NCBI GenBank assembly: GCA_020638095.1
Contig: JACKJF010000003.1
Coordinates: 124,001 to 188,000, forward strand
Reading direction: 5' to 3'
DNA length: 64,000 bases
Origin: Hyphomicrobiaceae bacterium
Lineage (GTDB): Bacteria; Pseudomonadota; Alphaproteobacteria; Rhizobiales; Devosiaceae
Shown here: positions 63,223 through 64,000 of the stretch, one piece after another
Numbering within the stretch: the stretch's first letter is position 1
Layout of the letters: each line of letters opens with the position of its first letter
Translations under genes and position numbers: made by a program
Notes under the pieces: generated by a model
What the model was told of the DNA's origin: nothing
The model's database searches: none
The model's input: only the letters and a program-made list of their open reading frames with translations

Positions 63223-64000
63223 TTAGACGATCAGGTCAGACGCATCGAGACCTGCGCGGTCGACGCCGTGGATCGTGACCGATACATCGCCCAGTGAAAA
63301 GCCTGCGATCCCGTCGCTCGCCGATCCGGATTCGAAAAAGTGCGAAAGGGCTTCAGCCGCATCGGCGAAGTGAAAGCGCCTGAGATCGATGCGGTCCACT
63401 CCGTCAGCGAAATCAGCCACGTTGTCATGCCCGGCATTGGGTGAGAACACGAAGACGTCCCGTCCGCTCCCGCCCTTCAAGAGATCGTCGCCGCGCCCGC
63501 CGAAAAGCCAGTCCCGGCCGCCACCACCACGAAGGTCATCGGCGCCCGATTGTCCAAAAAGCCGGTCGCCGCCACCCGCCCCGATCAGCACGTCGTTCCC
63601 GCCATGACCCTTGAAGACGTCGCGGCCCGACGCGCCGGCGAAGCGATTGTCGTGCGCCCAACTGGTGGTCCGGCCCAGCCCCAGGTCGTACCCGGCGAAG
63701 GTTTTGATATATTCAGTGATCTGAGTTCCGTAGGCGTCGCTTCCTCCGCCCACCCCGCCCGCTTCGATGAAATTCCGCAGACCGCCGACACCGAGCAGGT
63801 GCGCCGCAGCGACCATTCCGCTCTGCGTCATCCTGACCCCGTTGAGCACCTGGCCGTCATACTGGTCGAGGTCGAAATGAACGATGTAGGACCAGAGAAG
63901 CGTCACCCATTCGCCGAACGCCTGGTTCTGCGCTCCAACCGAATTGAGGAATTCTGCTTTGGAATCGACGCCGAACTTGCCGGTAAACCCGGCGGCAAAG
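63223..64000 (-). CDS. RTX protein, C-terminal part (5' end beyond the window)
   Basis: The frame is open to the window edge, so the N-terminus is missing. The visible 259 residues have an N-terminal region with MTQSGMVAAAHLLGVGGLRNFIE and GTQITEYIKTFAGYD, resembling a conserved domain found in many calcium-binding and peptidoglycan-active proteins, then RTX repeats (GGNDVLIGAGGGDRLFG and similar), and a C-terminal DGVDRIDLR segment. It ends in LIV. It is probably exported by the type I system. The gene ends 135 bp before the ATPase start. Confidence 0.8.
   Translation of the reverse strand, partial: FAAGFTGKFGVDSKAEFLNSVGAQNQAFGEWVTLLWSYIVHFDLDQYDGQVLNGVRMTQSGMVAAAHLLGVGGLRNFIEAGGVGGGSDAYGTQITEYIKTFAGYDLGLGRTTSWAHDNRFAGASGRDVFKGHGGNDVLIGAGGGDRLFGQSGADDLRGGGGRDWLFGGRGDDLLKGGSGRDVFVFSPNAGHDNVADFADGVDRIDLRRFHFADAAEALSHFFESGSASDGIAGFSLGDVSVTIHGVDRAGLDASDLIV

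Noticed and set aside
1..64000. Search for CRISPR arrays, transposases, integrases, phage genes and rRNA
   Set aside because: None is visible by reading. The only multi-copy DNA is the set of short intergenic elements listed above.

Overview
The window is one continuous high-GC chromosomal segment with proteobacterial gene content. The strongest clues point to an alphaproteobacterium, most likely of the order Hyphomicrobiales. These are an ScfR-type regulator beside isocitrate lyase, a PrtD/HlyD-type type I secretion pair with several RTX proteins, a DivK-like receiver, a potFGHI polyamine transporter, and short intergenic palindromes of the kind scattered in rhizobial genomes. I cannot name the genus. 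No transposase, phage gene, CRISPR array or rRNA is visible; one tRNA-Ala(CGC) is present.

Layout. 0.1-4.9 kb: argG, a PAS-GGDEF-EAL protein and a short-chain dehydrogenase. 5-8.5 kb: a compact chemotaxis-type operon (STAS protein, CheY, CheA, CheW). 8.6-12.3 kb: a 3-hydroxyisobutyryl-CoA hydrolase-like enzyme, a homoserine dehydrogenase-like/SAF oxidoreductase, a 590-bp mosaic of intergenic repeats, and a small exported protein. 12.5-24.4 kb: a large secreted sugar dehydrogenase-like protein, a TetR/reductase divergent pair, the tRNA, MarR, glycerate kinase, the type I secretion adaptor and ATPase, and an RTX metalloprotease-like protein whose catalytic Glu is Asn. 24.6-34.3 kb: psuG-psuK, folD, potFGHI, an amino-acid binding protein and an L,D-transpeptidase. 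34.4-44.2 kb: a DEAD-box helicase, an intact RTX metalloprotease, an esterase, scfR, a small protein plus aceA, an unusual potassium channel, and purU. 44.2-49.2 kb: a six-gene group 3b [NiFe]-hydrogenase operon. 49.4-53.5 kb: a coupled five- or six-gene cassette (unknown protein, KAS III, acyl carrier protein, DltD-like protein, MBOAT acyltransferase, 44-residue membrane peptide). 53.6-64 kb: an outer-membrane barrel, a two-component signalling cluster, an alpha-oxoamine synthase, a second GGDEF-EAL protein, a TPC-motif metal ATPase, and the C-terminus of another RTX protein that runs off the window.

How the parts fit. The type I secretion pair plausibly exports the RTX proteins encoded here and perhaps the sugar dehydrogenase. 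ScfR, the 84-residue protein and aceA form a glyoxylate-shunt module with shared CTTTACA boxes. The hydrogenase operon carries its own cyclic-nucleotide sensor-like protein and endopeptidase. The best candidate for an undescribed system is the 49.4-53.5 kb cassette. It looks like a dlt-like export/acylation machine in which a dedicated acyl carrier protein, probably loaded by a KAS III, feeds an MBOAT protein and a DltD-like partner. Its low-GC core ends abruptly inside the MBOAT gene. Separately, a dispersed element of about 145 bp with a strong terminal hairpin occurs four times, all in the same orientation, twice touching a stop codon and twice flanking the catalytically altered protease gene.
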